Source of the DNA: Chryseolinea serpens
Lineage (GTDB): Bacteria; Bacteroidota; Bacteroidia; Cytophagales; Cyclobacteriaceae
Length of the DNA: 64,000 nt
Assembly: GCF_900129725.1 (NCBI RefSeq)
Contig: NZ_FQWQ01000006.1
Coordinates: forward strand, 62,001-126,000
Reading direction: 5' to 3'
The notes below the pieces were generated by a model. It saw only the letters and a list, made by a program, of their open reading frames with translations. It ran no database searches and was not told where the DNA came from. Numbering within the stretch: the first letter of the stretch is position 1; each line of letters starts with the position of its first letter. A program made the position numbers and the translations under genes. Shown here piece by piece: positions 1-8,514 of the stretch.

Positions 1-1
1 A

Positions 2-937
2 GATGTGAAGACCCAATTGCTCTCCCAGGCCAGCATCACGGGTGTGACCAGCGCCACCAACAACATCACCAACGTCGGCGGCGCCACGCTCGACGTTGAC
101 TGGGACGGCAAAGATCCCAACGGCAGTTTCTTTGTCCACGACATGGGCATCGATAAAGATTTCATCTCGCTTTTCAAGATCGACATGTTCGAAGGAAAAA
201 ATTTCAGCGGCGCCGCGTCCGATTCATCTCATTTTATTTTGAACGAAACCGCCGTGCGCGAAAGTGGCATCAAAGACCCGATTGGGAAACGGTTCCGGCT
301 GCATCGCGTCGAGGGGACCATCGTCGGCGTAGTGAAAGATTTTCATTTTGTTTCGCTGCGGCAGAAAATAGAGCCCTTTGTGTTTCACTATGAACCCGTG
401 AGCTCGGGATTGTTTGTGAAGGCCAATGCCCGCGGGGCGAAAGAAGCGCTACTTTGCATCGAGAAGGTGTGGAACCTATACAATGAAGGATTTCCCTTTG
501 ACTATACGTTTATGGACGAGACGTATAGAAGACATTACGAATCGGAGCAACGCATCAGTACGCTTTTCAATCTCTTTACGGGGATTGCCATTGTGATCTC
601 GTGCCTGGGATTATTGGGACTTTCTACGTACACGGCGCAGACGCGCGTGAAAGAGATTGGCATTCGGAAAGTGATGGGTGCGAGTGTGGGCAGTATTGTG
701 GTGATGCTTTCGAAGAATTTCTTGTTGTTGATTGGGATTGCTATCGCCATTGCAACACCGGTGTCGCTGTGGCTGATGCAGGGTTGGTTGGAGAACTTTG
801 CCTACCAGGTGAGTGTGCAGTGGTGGGTGATTGGGTTGGCTGCAGGGGCTGCTGTGTTGATTGCTTTCTTTACGGTTAGCTTTCAGTCGATAAGGGTGGC
901 GTTGGAGAATCCGGTGAAGAGTCTTCGGTCGGAGTGA
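2..937 (+). CDS. FtsX/MacB-like ABC transporter permease (C-terminal part)
   Basis: The gene enters from the left edge; 311 codons are visible in frame from base 2, so the N-terminus is missing. The visible part is the end of a MacB-type periplasmic core domain, with the typical IVGVVKDFHF signature near residue 105, followed by three membrane segments at roughly 190-212, 230-255 and 268-292 and the coupling stretch KEIGIRKVMGAS. The closing NPVKSLRSE tail is usual for Bacteroidota permeases of this class. They work with an ABC ATPase in efflux or mechanotransmission across the inner membrane. Related full-length copies lie at 26.8-29.4 kb and 55.8-58.5 kb. The substrate cannot be inferred. 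Confidence 0.85.
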   Translation, partial: DVKTQLLSQASITGVTSATNNITNVGGATLDVDWDGKDPNGSFFVHDMGIDKDFISLFKIDMFEGKNFSGAASDSSHFILNETAVRESGIKDPIGKRFRLHRVEGTIVGVVKDFHFVSLRQKIEPFVFHYEPVSSGLFVKANARGAKEALLCIEKVWNLYNEGFPFDYTFMDETYRRHYESEQRISTLFNLFTGIAIVISCLGLLGLSTYTAQTRVKEIGIRKVMGASVGSIVVMLSKNFLLLIGIAIAIATPVSLWLMQGWLENFAYQVSVQWWVIGLAAGAAVLIAFFTVSFQSIRVALENPVKSLRSE

Positions 938-985
938 GGCTCCGGCCCTCTAAAGACTCCAAATTAGTTTGGCAAAATTGCGATC

Positions 986-2245
986 CTAATTCATATTCTC
1001 TGCTGTTTCTTTTCCGCTGGTCAGGGCCGCTTCCACGGTGCCCATGGAAGGACCTTCATACATCGCTTCGCCCGCAAAATAGAGGGTATCCTGAACAGGC
1101 TTTGTTACCAAGGCCAGGGCGTCGGTTGTTTCAACCGTCGTGTAGCCATAGGCTCCGTGCGTGTAAGGATCCTGTGTCCAATCGGCAATGTGCCAGTGAC
1201 GGATTCGGGATTCTATTTCGGCGGGAGTGAGTTTGAAAATGTATTGCAGGGAAGCGATGGCTTGTGCAAACAGGTCACCCGTTCGATGATGGGCATTGAA
1301 TGTGCGCGGGCCGCCAAACCAGCCGGTGAGGAGTGGCGTCTTGTCGGGAAGTTGTGTCCACCACGTGGGGATGTCGGCGTCGGAAAATAGAAAGGCGAGG
1401 TTCTTCAGGTTTCTGCTCGCGTGGTCTTCCCAAAAAGGCTCGTTGAACTCAAAGAGAAATTTAATGACTCCTCCAAAACCCATCGCCTGGAACGCCGTGC
1501 GGTGTTGAGGCAGATCGGGTGTGAAATGTATCGTTCCTTTTTGCAACACACCCAACGGAACGGTGACGATTACCTTTTCGCCTTCAATGCATCCGCCAGC
1601 ATCGGTCGTCACTTTCACGTAGCCTTTGCGCCATGCTATTTCCCGAACGGGTGAGGAAAGCATGATGGTGCCACCGGCGTCTTTCACTTTTGCGGCCAGG
1701 TATTGCATCAGTGAGCTGTAGCCGTCGCGGATATGGTATTGGTGATCCTCATCCGTTTCTGACCATTCTTCTCTGAGGGCCAATGCGCTTACGCGGCGGA
1801 TGTCGGCTGTGTCAAACCCTTCGGCGAAACGTTGCACGCGGTTACGCAGGTCTTGGTAGGTCGCTCCTTTGAAATGTTTGTCGAGAAAGGAGGCCATGTC
1901 GGTGTCGGTCGTCAGGGTGTTGAGGGCTTGGGTCAATTCGTCCCATTGGTCGTCCATGAGATCGCCTCGCTCCAGTTCACCTTTGCTTAGTGTGTAATGT
2001 TTGCCATTCAGCTGCATCGCCTCGCCCTTGGCCTCATGGAGTAGGCCGAGCGTGAGGGATTGGCTGCCGTGGATAAATTCGGCACCGGCTTCTACGGGGC
2101 GGGAAAATTTTCCATTCAGTTCCTGGATGCGCCCCCCGATTCGATCCCGGGCTTCTATTACGGTTACTTTATGGTTTTTCTCTGCTAGCATCCTGGCGCT
2201 CATTAATCCCGAGGCTCCGCAACCGATTATGACAATGTTTGACAT
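986..2245 (-). CDS. Flavin-dependent amine oxidase (monoamine oxidase family)
   Basis: A 419-residue protein that opens with a Rossmann dinucleotide-binding motif (VIIGCGASGLMSARMLA, residues 5-21) followed by the ARDRIGGRI stretch that contacts FAD in the amine oxidase/polyamine oxidase superfamily. A second FAD contact near the C-terminus reads LYFAGEAMYEGPSMGTVEAA, which is the usual closing motif. No signal peptide is visible, so it is probably cytoplasmic. Family members oxidise amines or amino acids, releasing an aldehyde, ammonia and peroxide; the substrate here is unknown. It stands alone, convergent with the permease fragment. Confidence 0.88.
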   Translation of the reverse strand: MSNIVIIGCGASGLMSARMLAEKNHKVTVIEARDRIGGRIQELNGKFSRPVEAGAEFIHGSQSLTLGLLHEAKGEAMQLNGKHYTLSKGELERGDLMDDQWDELTQALNTLTTDTDMASFLDKHFKGATYQDLRNRVQRFAEGFDTADIRRVSALALREEWSETDEDHQYHIRDGYSSLMQYLAAKVKDAGGTIMLSSPVREIAWRKGYVKVTTDAGGCIEGEKVIVTVPLGVLQKGTIHFTPDLPQHRTAFQAMGFGGVIKFLFEFNEPFWEDHASRNLKNLAFLFSDADIPTWWTQLPDKTPLLTGWFGGPRTFNAHHRTGDLFAQAIASLQYIFKLTPAEIESRIRHWHIADWTQDPYTHGAYGYTTVETTDALALVTKPVQDTLYFAGEAMYEGPSMGTVEAALTSGKETAENMN

Positions 2246-2381
2246 CGTGATGAAATTTAGAAGTTATTCAGCTTAACAACTTGCGTATGGGATGGTTTTT
2301 TTATTGACCAGCGACACTTCACAAGTATAAAGAATTATCTTCGCCTCGAACGCCTGCTAAATTGGCGATTCAAATTATCGA

Positions 2382-2807
2382 ATGACCGTTAAGAAAATTG
2401 TACTTCGAACGCTCCTCGGCCTTCTTATCGCTTTTTTCCTTTTCATTGGACTCTTCGTCATCCCCTATTTCGCAAACATTGTTATGCCCTGGGACAGGTC
2501 CGAGGCCATTGAAGCTGCGATAACCTGGGGAGGGCTGGCAGATCTACCTGATGCCGCGGAAGATGTTTCGGTGGGCACGGAAGGAAGCATGTTCACCAGG
2601 ACATTTATCGTTCGGTTCGAGCTTGACAATGATGCGATCGATGCTTGGATAAAAAAAAGCGCCCGCATGAAGAATATGGTACCGGTCGTTGAGGCGGATG
2701 GTACTCTTTTATATGAAATTCATCCTGGTGAAGAACGCTCGATCGGAGGAACGGTTCGGGTCAATCGGTTGGATCACTGGGTTGTCATTAAGATGTCGTG
2801 GAGTTAA
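2382..2807 (+). CDS. Hypothetical membrane-anchored protein
   Basis: 141 residues that I do not recognise. It has a short basic N-terminus (MTVKKIVLRT) and one strongly hydrophobic segment at residues 9-32, then a soluble domain of about 105 residues rich in acidic and small residues. This fits a single-pass membrane anchor with an extracytoplasmic domain. The next gene starts 12 bases after its stop, so the two are probably cotranscribed. No catalytic motif is visible. Confidence 0.6.
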   Translation: MTVKKIVLRTLLGLLIAFFLFIGLFVIPYFANIVMPWDRSEAIEAAITWGGLADLPDAAEDVSVGTEGSMFTRTFIVRFELDNDAIDAWIKKSARMKNMVPVVEADGTLLYEIHPGEERSIGGTVRVNRLDHWVVIKMSWS

Positions 2808-2819
2808 ACATTGCAAAAA

Positions 2820-3395
2820 ATGAATTACGATCTGAATTGGTTGAAAAATAAGTTTGACAAAGGAGAGTCACTCAAGTACATTTTCTTTTGGGGACACTCC
2901 AATAAAACCCCGGATGAAATTGGAAAATTTGTCTTCAGTCAATGGTATCCATCATCTTTTACGGTGGACGGCATCGAATACAAAACGGCCGAACATTGGA
3001 TGATGGCCCGGAAAGCAAATTTATTTGGAGACGACGAAATTTCCGGGCTCATCTTAAAAGCAACAAAACCCGGAGAGGTGAAGGAGCTTGGCCGAAAGAT
3101 CAGGGGATTTGATGAAGTCAAATGGAACAACGAAAAATTTGAAATTGTGAAAACCGGAAATATTCACAAGTTCAGTCAAAACAAAAGGTTGGCGGAATAC
3201 TTGTTCAGCACAGCGGACCGAATCATTGTAGAAGCAAGTCCAACAGACTCCATCTGGGGAATAGGACTGGCTCAGGATTCCAAAATGATCGAAGATCCAC
3301 ATACCTGGAAAGGGGAGAACTTGTTGGGATTTGCCATCATGGCCGCGAGAGATTTTTTACGCGAGGAGAACATCCCGAATTTCAAAAACACTTAA
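2820..3395 (+). CDS. NADAR (YbiA-like) family protein
   Basis: 191 residues from the ATG at 2820; an in-frame TTG at 2811 is possible but the ATG is preferred. The sequence has the NADAR/YbiA hallmarks: FFWGHSN near the start, FSQWYPSSFTVDGIEYKTAE (the W..F..d...y.saEh motif), HWMMARKA, and the late SIWGIGL and NLLGFAIMAARD motifs. Known YbiA proteins are N-glycosidases that remove toxic riboflavin-pathway intermediates, and related domains appear in NAD/ADP-ribose conflict systems. Length fits the family. A housekeeping damage-control role is the simplest reading. Confidence 0.85.
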   Translation: MNYDLNWLKNKFDKGESLKYIFFWGHSNKTPDEIGKFVFSQWYPSSFTVDGIEYKTAEHWMMARKANLFGDDEISGLILKATKPGEVKELGRKIRGFDEVKWNNEKFEIVKTGNIHKFSQNKRLAEYLFSTADRIIVEASPTDSIWGIGLAQDSKMIEDPHTWKGENLLGFAIMAARDFLREENIPNFKNT

Positions 3396-3396
3396 G

Positions 3397-4365
3397 TCAG
3401 ACTAAGCTTCCTTCCTGAAACTTCGGCGCCTTCATCTCAGAATACGTCAATATAAGTCCAACGATGCTCGTTGCAATTCCAAAGTAAGCGGGGAGCAAGT
3501 GCGACGTTGTGGTGTAGCCAATAAGAAAGTGAACACCAATAGCGGTAGAAAAACCAACCGCCATCGACAGCGCCAGGATCTGCCAAAGATTGATGGAAGG
3601 TGCCGATCGCCGGATAATGAAAAGGTAGAGCAACCCGATGGTGGCCAGTCCTCCTCCAAATGCCGCACGGTCATGCGCGATCAACGGTTTGAGATTGCTG
3701 TTTATTTTTTCGATGCCGCACACGGTGATGTTCATGTACTCCAGATCCTGGGGAACAAAAATGGTGGTCATCCCCACGATCATGATCGTGACCCCTGCCA
3801 GGAACATGCCCGCGGCCGAAAACAGCAAAAAGATCTTCCCCACGCCGTATGCCGACTTGAGATCCACCCGCTCTCTTGCTAAAAAGACATCACCGATCGT
3901 GCCGCCCTGCTTAATGATCGTATAGGAACGGATCATTCCAGCAATAAAAAATGGCAGCAGGAGCAACGTGGCAACACCATGCCAGGTGTCGAGGTATCCA
4001 TAGCCCAGATAAGTGAGGAAGCTTCCAAAACCAATGAGACCGGAGAACAAAAACAAGTACCACGCCCAGGCTTCTTTGTTTTTAAGCGGAAATTCCGCCA
4101 GCCACATGTAGAGCAAACCTACCGCGATGATGGAGCCACCAAACGATACGCGATCGTGAAACATGAAGCGTGTCATGGTGCCGTTGTTGAAGGCTGACAA
4201 TTGATTGGCATCCATTCCGAGATACGAGATGTCGTGAGGAAGAAAATGCCCGGTAATGGATTGGACAATCACAAACAATCCGGACAGCACGAGGATGAGG
4301 GCGGTAAAGACCAGCAGGAATCTGCCGTCACCTAAAAGCGCTTCCAACAACGTTCGTCTGTCCAT
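3397..4365 (-). CDS. Multi-pass membrane protein with an internal duplication
   Basis: 322 residues if started at the ATG at 4365, which lies 13 bases after the desaturase stop; a longer reading from 4428 would overlap that gene. About eight hydrophobic segments are visible. The protein contains two copies of the same unit: FLPHDISYLG followed by FHDRVSFGGSIIAVGLLYMW (residues 41-89) and FVPQDLEYMN followed by AHDRAAFGGGLATIGLLYLF (203-249). The shared HDR..FGG...(V/I)GLLY block sits at the start of a membrane helix in each half. I do not recognise the family. Operon position behind a desaturase suggests a lipid or membrane job. Confidence 0.75.
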   Translation of the reverse strand: MDRRTLLEALLGDGRFLLVFTALILVLSGLFVIVQSITGHFLPHDISYLGMDANQLSAFNNGTMTRFMFHDRVSFGGSIIAVGLLYMWLAEFPLKNKEAWAWYLFLFSGLIGFGSFLTYLGYGYLDTWHGVATLLLLPFFIAGMIRSYTIIKQGGTIGDVFLARERVDLKSAYGVGKIFLLFSAAGMFLAGVTIMIVGMTTIFVPQDLEYMNITVCGIEKINSNLKPLIAHDRAAFGGGLATIGLLYLFIIRRSAPSINLWQILALSMAVGFSTAIGVHFLIGYTTTSHLLPAYFGIATSIVGLILTYSEMKAPKFQEGSLV

Positions 4366-4378
4366 ATAAATCGATGGG

Positions 4379-5197
4379 TTAAAATTTAACTTCCAGCGGT
4401 TCAATCCCCTCTTTCCTGAAATAGGCATCTAACCTCTTGGCCAGCCTGGGCCAATTTTTATGCGGCACCATGGGGTAAAGATGATGCTCTAGGTGAAATA
4501 AGTGATTGAAAGCAATGGCCGAAAAAAAAGCGCCGCGAAATAATCGCGTTTGTCTTAACTCATTCGCGCCGTGTGGCGTGTGAACCAAATACGACGTCAC
4601 CAAAGGAATGATCCAACTACCGGCGATCATCAAAAACATGTAAACCAAAAATAGGCTCGTATACTGAGCACTGTAGATGCAGAACGCAATGAATGCCAAC
4701 ACAGAAACACCTTCTGCAATGATCAGCGTGTGAAATTTCCTGCCCCTGGATTGCGAAAGGGCCCAGAAATATATTTTGAATTGAAAGACAACGCCTTCCA
4801 CCAATGTCCGCCCCAGCGACATCCGCGATGCCGCACCCTCGACATCGTCCTCGTGGGGAAACCGCTTGTGGTGATAGAGATGGCTCAGTTTATAGGCATG
4901 ACCACTTCTGAAACAAAGCAATTCAAGAATGGAAAGAAATGCCGCGTTCAGCGTCTTATTTAATTTAAGATTTTCATGAACGAGATCGTGCGACGTCGAG
5001 CCATACGTCGTAAAACTCAGGGCCATTGTGCTCAGCACGGCCGGTATCCAATAATTATTCGCAGCCAATAGGAAATAGAGAACGAAAAAAGCGAACGGCA
5101 GGAATAGCGTGACCCATAATTGAAAACCCGACAAGGTCATCAGGTCGAGACCGAGTTCTTTAATGGAGGGCTTGGGAGATGGGGTTAACGGTTCCAA
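4379..5197 (-). CDS. Fatty acid desaturase-like membrane di-iron enzyme
   Basis: 272 residues with the three histidine boxes of membrane desaturases/hydroxylases: HDLVH near residue 70, HLYHH near 105 and HLEHH near 232, which ligate a di-iron centre. Hydrophobic pairs of helices surround them, consistent with an integral inner-membrane enzyme that puts a double bond or hydroxyl into acyl or carotenoid chains using oxygen. It is first in a two-gene operon with the duplicated membrane protein. The exact substrate (fatty acid or carotenoid) is not decided by the sequence. Confidence 0.82.
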   Translation of the reverse strand: MEPLTPSPKPSIKELGLDLMTLSGFQLWVTLFLPFAFFVLYFLLAANNYWIPAVLSTMALSFTTYGSTSHDLVHENLKLNKTLNAAFLSILELLCFRSGHAYKLSHLYHHKRFPHEDDVEGAASRMSLGRTLVEGVVFQFKIYFWALSQSRGRKFHTLIIAEGVSVLAFIAFCIYSAQYTSLFLVYMFLMIAGSWIIPLVTSYLVHTPHGANELRQTRLFRGAFFSAIAFNHLFHLEHHLYPMVPHKNWPRLAKRLDAYFRKEGIEPLEVKF

Positions 5198-5230
5198 GGC
5201 GGAATAATAGTTAATTTTTTGTTGTTGATC

Positions 5231-6397
5231 TCAATCTTGAACGACACTCATTTTTTCACCACGGGAATATTTAAAAAACGCTTGCGACACTGGCGCCAAC
5301 ATCAACCCGGCAAGGCCAAAGGTGATAAATGCGTGCTTCAGTCCAAACGCCTGTGCCAAGTAGCCAATGAGTGGCGGGCCTAAAAATGCACCCGTAATGC
5401 CATAGGTGGCAAGAATGGAAATAGCCATCCCGGGCGAATACTTTTTCGAACCTGCCGCCAACGAATAGGTTACCGGAATGACCGACGCGGTGCCAAACCC
5501 CACCAAACAAAAACCGACCATCGAGGGCCAGAACGTGGGAAACACCACCGCAAGCGCAATACCGACTACTATAAAACCTGCACTAACCATAAACATGCGA
5601 TCCATCCCAATCCGCGTAACAATACCATCGGAAGCAAAACGCGACAGCGACATGAAGATCATGAAGTTGAGATAGCCGAGGGTGAAGATTTCTTCATTGA
5701 CCACTTCCTTAAAAAAATTTCCACTCCAGTCGAACATGCCGCCTTCGCAGATCGATGCCAGGAAGACCAGGATGCCGAGGTAAACCATATAGGGATCGGG
5801 CTTGGCCAGGATGAGCTTGTTCCCGGATGGTGCCCGGTCGTTGTCCAGGAGAAAGCGATAGCACGTTAACGTCGCCACCAAAATAATACTCGTCACAATG
5901 AGAAGGTGCGTAGCGATAGACACATGAAAATAGAGGAGCAGCGAAGTGAACCCTACGCCGGCAATACCTCCCGTGCTCCACAAACCATGAAAAGAGCCGT
6001 TGATGTGTCGGTTGAAGATTTTCTGAAGGTGAAGGGCCTGTGTATTCACAGCGATGTTGATGATGCGCGTGCTAAAGGCCAGCAAACATAAAGAGGCAAT
6101 AAGCCCCAGTTTGGTAGTGGAAAAACCCAGGCATGACAGGGCAACCGCCACCGAACAGAACGCCACCGCCAGCGGAACCCGGCTATTGTAGCGCGACACC
6201 AGCCAGCCGGAAATCGGCAACCCTATGAGCGAGCTGAAGGGCATGCACATCAAAATGGTCCCCAGCTCCGCATAATTAAAGCCAAAGAATTCCTTGATCG
6301 TGGGGATGCGCGAAGTCCAAGTGGTGAAGCAAACGCCTGAAAGAAAGAAAAAGAGGTTCAGAAAGGCCCGCTGCCTGTTTTTTAAGTCCATGCCCAT
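5231..6397 (-). CDS. Major facilitator superfamily transporter
   Basis: 388 residues with about twelve hydrophobic segments. The N-terminal half has the loop GLPISGWLVSRYNSRVPLA between helices 2 and 3, a position typical of MFS motif A, and the protein begins with FFLSGVCFTTWTSRIPTIK, a feature common in the YbjJ/fucose-permease-like MFS group. It would be an inner-membrane secondary transporter; whether it exports drugs or imports a sugar cannot be said. A second possible start is two codons in (MDLKN). It is divergent from the AraC regulator gene, separated by 212 bases, which makes that regulator a candidate controller. Confidence 0.82.
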   Translation of the reverse strand: MGMDLKNRQRAFLNLFFFLSGVCFTTWTSRIPTIKEFFGFNYAELGTILMCMPFSSLIGLPISGWLVSRYNSRVPLAVAFCSVAVALSCLGFSTTKLGLIASLCLLAFSTRIINIAVNTQALHLQKIFNRHINGSFHGLWSTGGIAGVGFTSLLLYFHVSIATHLLIVTSIILVATLTCYRFLLDNDRAPSGNKLILAKPDPYMVYLGILVFLASICEGGMFDWSGNFFKEVVNEEIFTLGYLNFMIFMSLSRFASDGIVTRIGMDRMFMVSAGFIVVGIALAVVFPTFWPSMVGFCLVGFGTASVIPVTYSLAAGSKKYSPGMAISILATYGITGAFLGPPLIGYLAQAFGLKHAFITFGLAGLMLAPVSQAFFKYSRGEKMSVVQD

Positions 6398-6609
6398 GAA
6401 TTCGGATAGCTATCTATCCAGGACAAAGATGAAAAGCGTTCGGGATAAATTCAGCATATTTTATATGGGATTTCTCACATGGGCACGCTCCCGATACTTT
6501 CAGCGGGCCAGACCGTTTACGATCACGTCCGGCGAAATCCCTATGGACGTCCATTCGGATCGTCAAACCCTGTTTTTCGTTAGATTTGGACAATTGAGGG
6601 ACCGTCAGC

Positions 6610-7731
6610 TTGAAAACATTTTTTAGTCTTCTTTTCCAGGTGCTCATCTACGGAGGCATCATCCAGAGTGTGTTCATCGTGTTGCTGCTCAATAATAAAG
6701 GCGTGCGAAAGGGGCGGGCAAACATCTTCCTATCGGTTTTGTTGCTGGCGCTGGCCTTTAGCATTTCGCACATCCTGTTTGCCGGGGTGGTACTCGATCA
6801 TCTTTCGGCGCGGGTCTATTCCATTGGCGACCCCACCTTCTACCTGATCGCGCCCTTGTTGTGGTTCTATGCTTGCGAGCTTACGGGGCTGCGGATTCGA
6901 TTTTCGTGGACCTCGCCGTTTCACTTTGCGCCATTTTTTATCATCATATTTTTATCGCTATCGCTACACGAGCTTCCGGACGGCCACCTCAGCCAATTCC
7001 TGGCGGGGAACCATCGGTTGGTAACGATCTTCTTTTGGATAACGGTGGTTACGCAGTTTTCATGGTACCTGGCGTTGGTCAGAAAGCGATGGCTGGCCTA
7101 TCAGCAGTTTATGGAACAGGAAGTCTCCAACACCGAGAACGTGAGCATTTCGTGGCTGCGTTTTTTTATGGCGGTGTTCCTCGCGATCAACCTGCTCTTT
7201 CTTTTCAGCCTGTTTGCGGCCATCCATTTCCAACCCAACGTGTGGCTTCAAAAGGCCACGGCCCTGACCTTTTCACTTTCCATTTTTGCTTTGGGATATA
7301 AGGGCATCCTGCAAAAAGAGATCTTTCAACCCGAAGGAAGAACAGACGACAAAAGCCGGACAATCATTCCTCCTGCAAAAGAGAAACCCGACCAAGCGCT
7401 CATCGATCAAGTGACAACCTACATGGAGGAACAGAAACCCTATCTCGATCCGGAATTGACCCTGACCAGCCTGGCGAAAGGTTTGAACATGACCCGGAGC
7501 CAACTCTCACAATTAATCAACGTGGGCTTCGGCGATAATTTTTATGACTTCGTCAATAAATATAGAGTGGAGCAGGTGAAGAGGCTGATGACCGATCCGC
7601 ACGTAAAGAATTTCAACATGCTCGGCATTGCGCTCGAAGCAGGGTTCAAATCAAAGTCGACCTTCAACCTCATCTTCAAACGGTTCACGGGATTGACACC
7701 TACCGAATACCGGAAAAATCTTCTGGACTAA
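6610..7731 (+). CDS. Membrane-bound AraC-family transcriptional regulator
   Basis: 373 residues. Residues 1-230 hold about seven hydrophobic segments (first: LIYGGIIQSVFIVLLLNN). After a linker, residues 255-373 form an AraC-type double helix-turn-helix: LTLTSLAKGLNMTRSQLSQL as the first helix-turn-helix, and IALEAGFKSKSTFNLIFKRF then TGLTPTEYRKN as the second and the family signature. Such membrane-tethered AraC proteins are common in Bacteroidota and are thought to sense a signal in the membrane or periplasm. Its targets may be the divergent MFS gene or the ABC operon just downstream. Confidence 0.85.
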   Translation: MKTFFSLLFQVLIYGGIIQSVFIVLLLNNKGVRKGRANIFLSVLLLALAFSISHILFAGVVLDHLSARVYSIGDPTFYLIAPLLWFYACELTGLRIRFSWTSPFHFAPFFIIIFLSLSLHELPDGHLSQFLAGNHRLVTIFFWITVVTQFSWYLALVRKRWLAYQQFMEQEVSNTENVSISWLRFFMAVFLAINLLFLFSLFAAIHFQPNVWLQKATALTFSLSIFALGYKGILQKEIFQPEGRTDDKSRTIIPPAKEKPDQALIDQVTTYMEEQKPYLDPELTLTSLAKGLNMTRSQLSQLINVGFGDNFYDFVNKYRVEQVKRLMTDPHVKNFNMLGIALEAGFKSKSTFNLIFKRFTGLTPTEYRKNLLD

Positions 7732-7799
7732 GACGTCCACCAGGATGTCTGTAGACGCTTGGGTTCTTGTGCTTCCCTATTGTTGTGTAAAAAAACAAT

Positions 7800-8504
7800 A
7801 TGAACACGGAACAGTCCAAGCCACTCATCGAATTGAGTCATGTCACAAAATCATTTCCCTCAATGTCCGGAAATTTTCAGGCGTTGAAAAATGTGAGTCT
7901 GAAAATTGGAAAAGGTCAGTTGGTGGCCGTCACCGGAAAATCGGGGAGCGGAAAATCTACGCTCCTCAACATCATTGCCGGCATCGATAAGCCCACGGAA
8001 GGCCAGGTGGCCATCAATGGCATCCGCGTAGACAAACTTTCGGAAAGTGAACTCGCCACCTGGCGGGGGAAAAACATCGGCGTCGTTTTTCAATTCTTTC
8101 AACTGCTGCCAACCCTCACGGTCATCGAGAACATTATGTTGCCGATGGATTTCTGCAACCGGTATCCCAAGAATGAAAGAAGAGAACGCGCACTGGTGTT
8201 GCTGGAACAAGTGAACATCCGGGAGCAGGCCGACAAACTTCCGTCTGCTTTGTCGGGCGGGCAGCAGCAGCGCGCGGCCATTGCGCGAGCGTTGGCCAAT
8301 GATCCACCCGTCATCATCGCCGATGAACCCACCGGCAACCTGGACTCACAGACCTCGGCCGCCATCTTTGAATTGTTTGCCGCGCTGGCCCGCTCGGAAA
8401 AAACGGTGATCGTGGTCACGCACGAAAAGGATTTTGCCGACTACTTCAAAGATGTCATCGTCATCGCCGACGGTGCGATTGTCAACGAATTTGTCCCCGC
8501 CTGA
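7800..8504 (+). CDS. ABC transporter ATP-binding protein (MacB/LolD type)
   Basis: 234 residues. Walker A is GKSGSGKS (about residues 44-51), the signature is LSGGQQQRAAIARAL (about 144), and Walker B is VIIADEPTGNLD (about 164); the IVVTHE switch histidine follows. The DEPTGNLD form and its position directly ahead of an FtsX-type permease put it in the MacB/LolD/FtsE group, which powers lipoprotein or small-molecule extrusion rather than import. The permease ATG lies 10 bases after its stop, so the two form one operon. Confidence 0.92.
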   Translation: MNTEQSKPLIELSHVTKSFPSMSGNFQALKNVSLKIGKGQLVAVTGKSGSGKSTLLNIIAGIDKPTEGQVAINGIRVDKLSESELATWRGKNIGVVFQFFQLLPTLTVIENIMLPMDFCNRYPKNERRERALVLLEQVNIREQADKLPSALSGGQQQRAAIARALANDPPVIIADEPTGNLDSQTSAAIFELFAALARSEKTVIVVTHEKDFADYFKDVIVIADGAIVNEFVPA

Positions 8505-8514
8505 AAAATTCCCT

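Noticed and set aside
7729-7752. Inverted repeat AGACGTCC/GGATGTCT after the AraC gene
   Set aside because: Imperfect, short and without a T-tract; not counted as a terminator.
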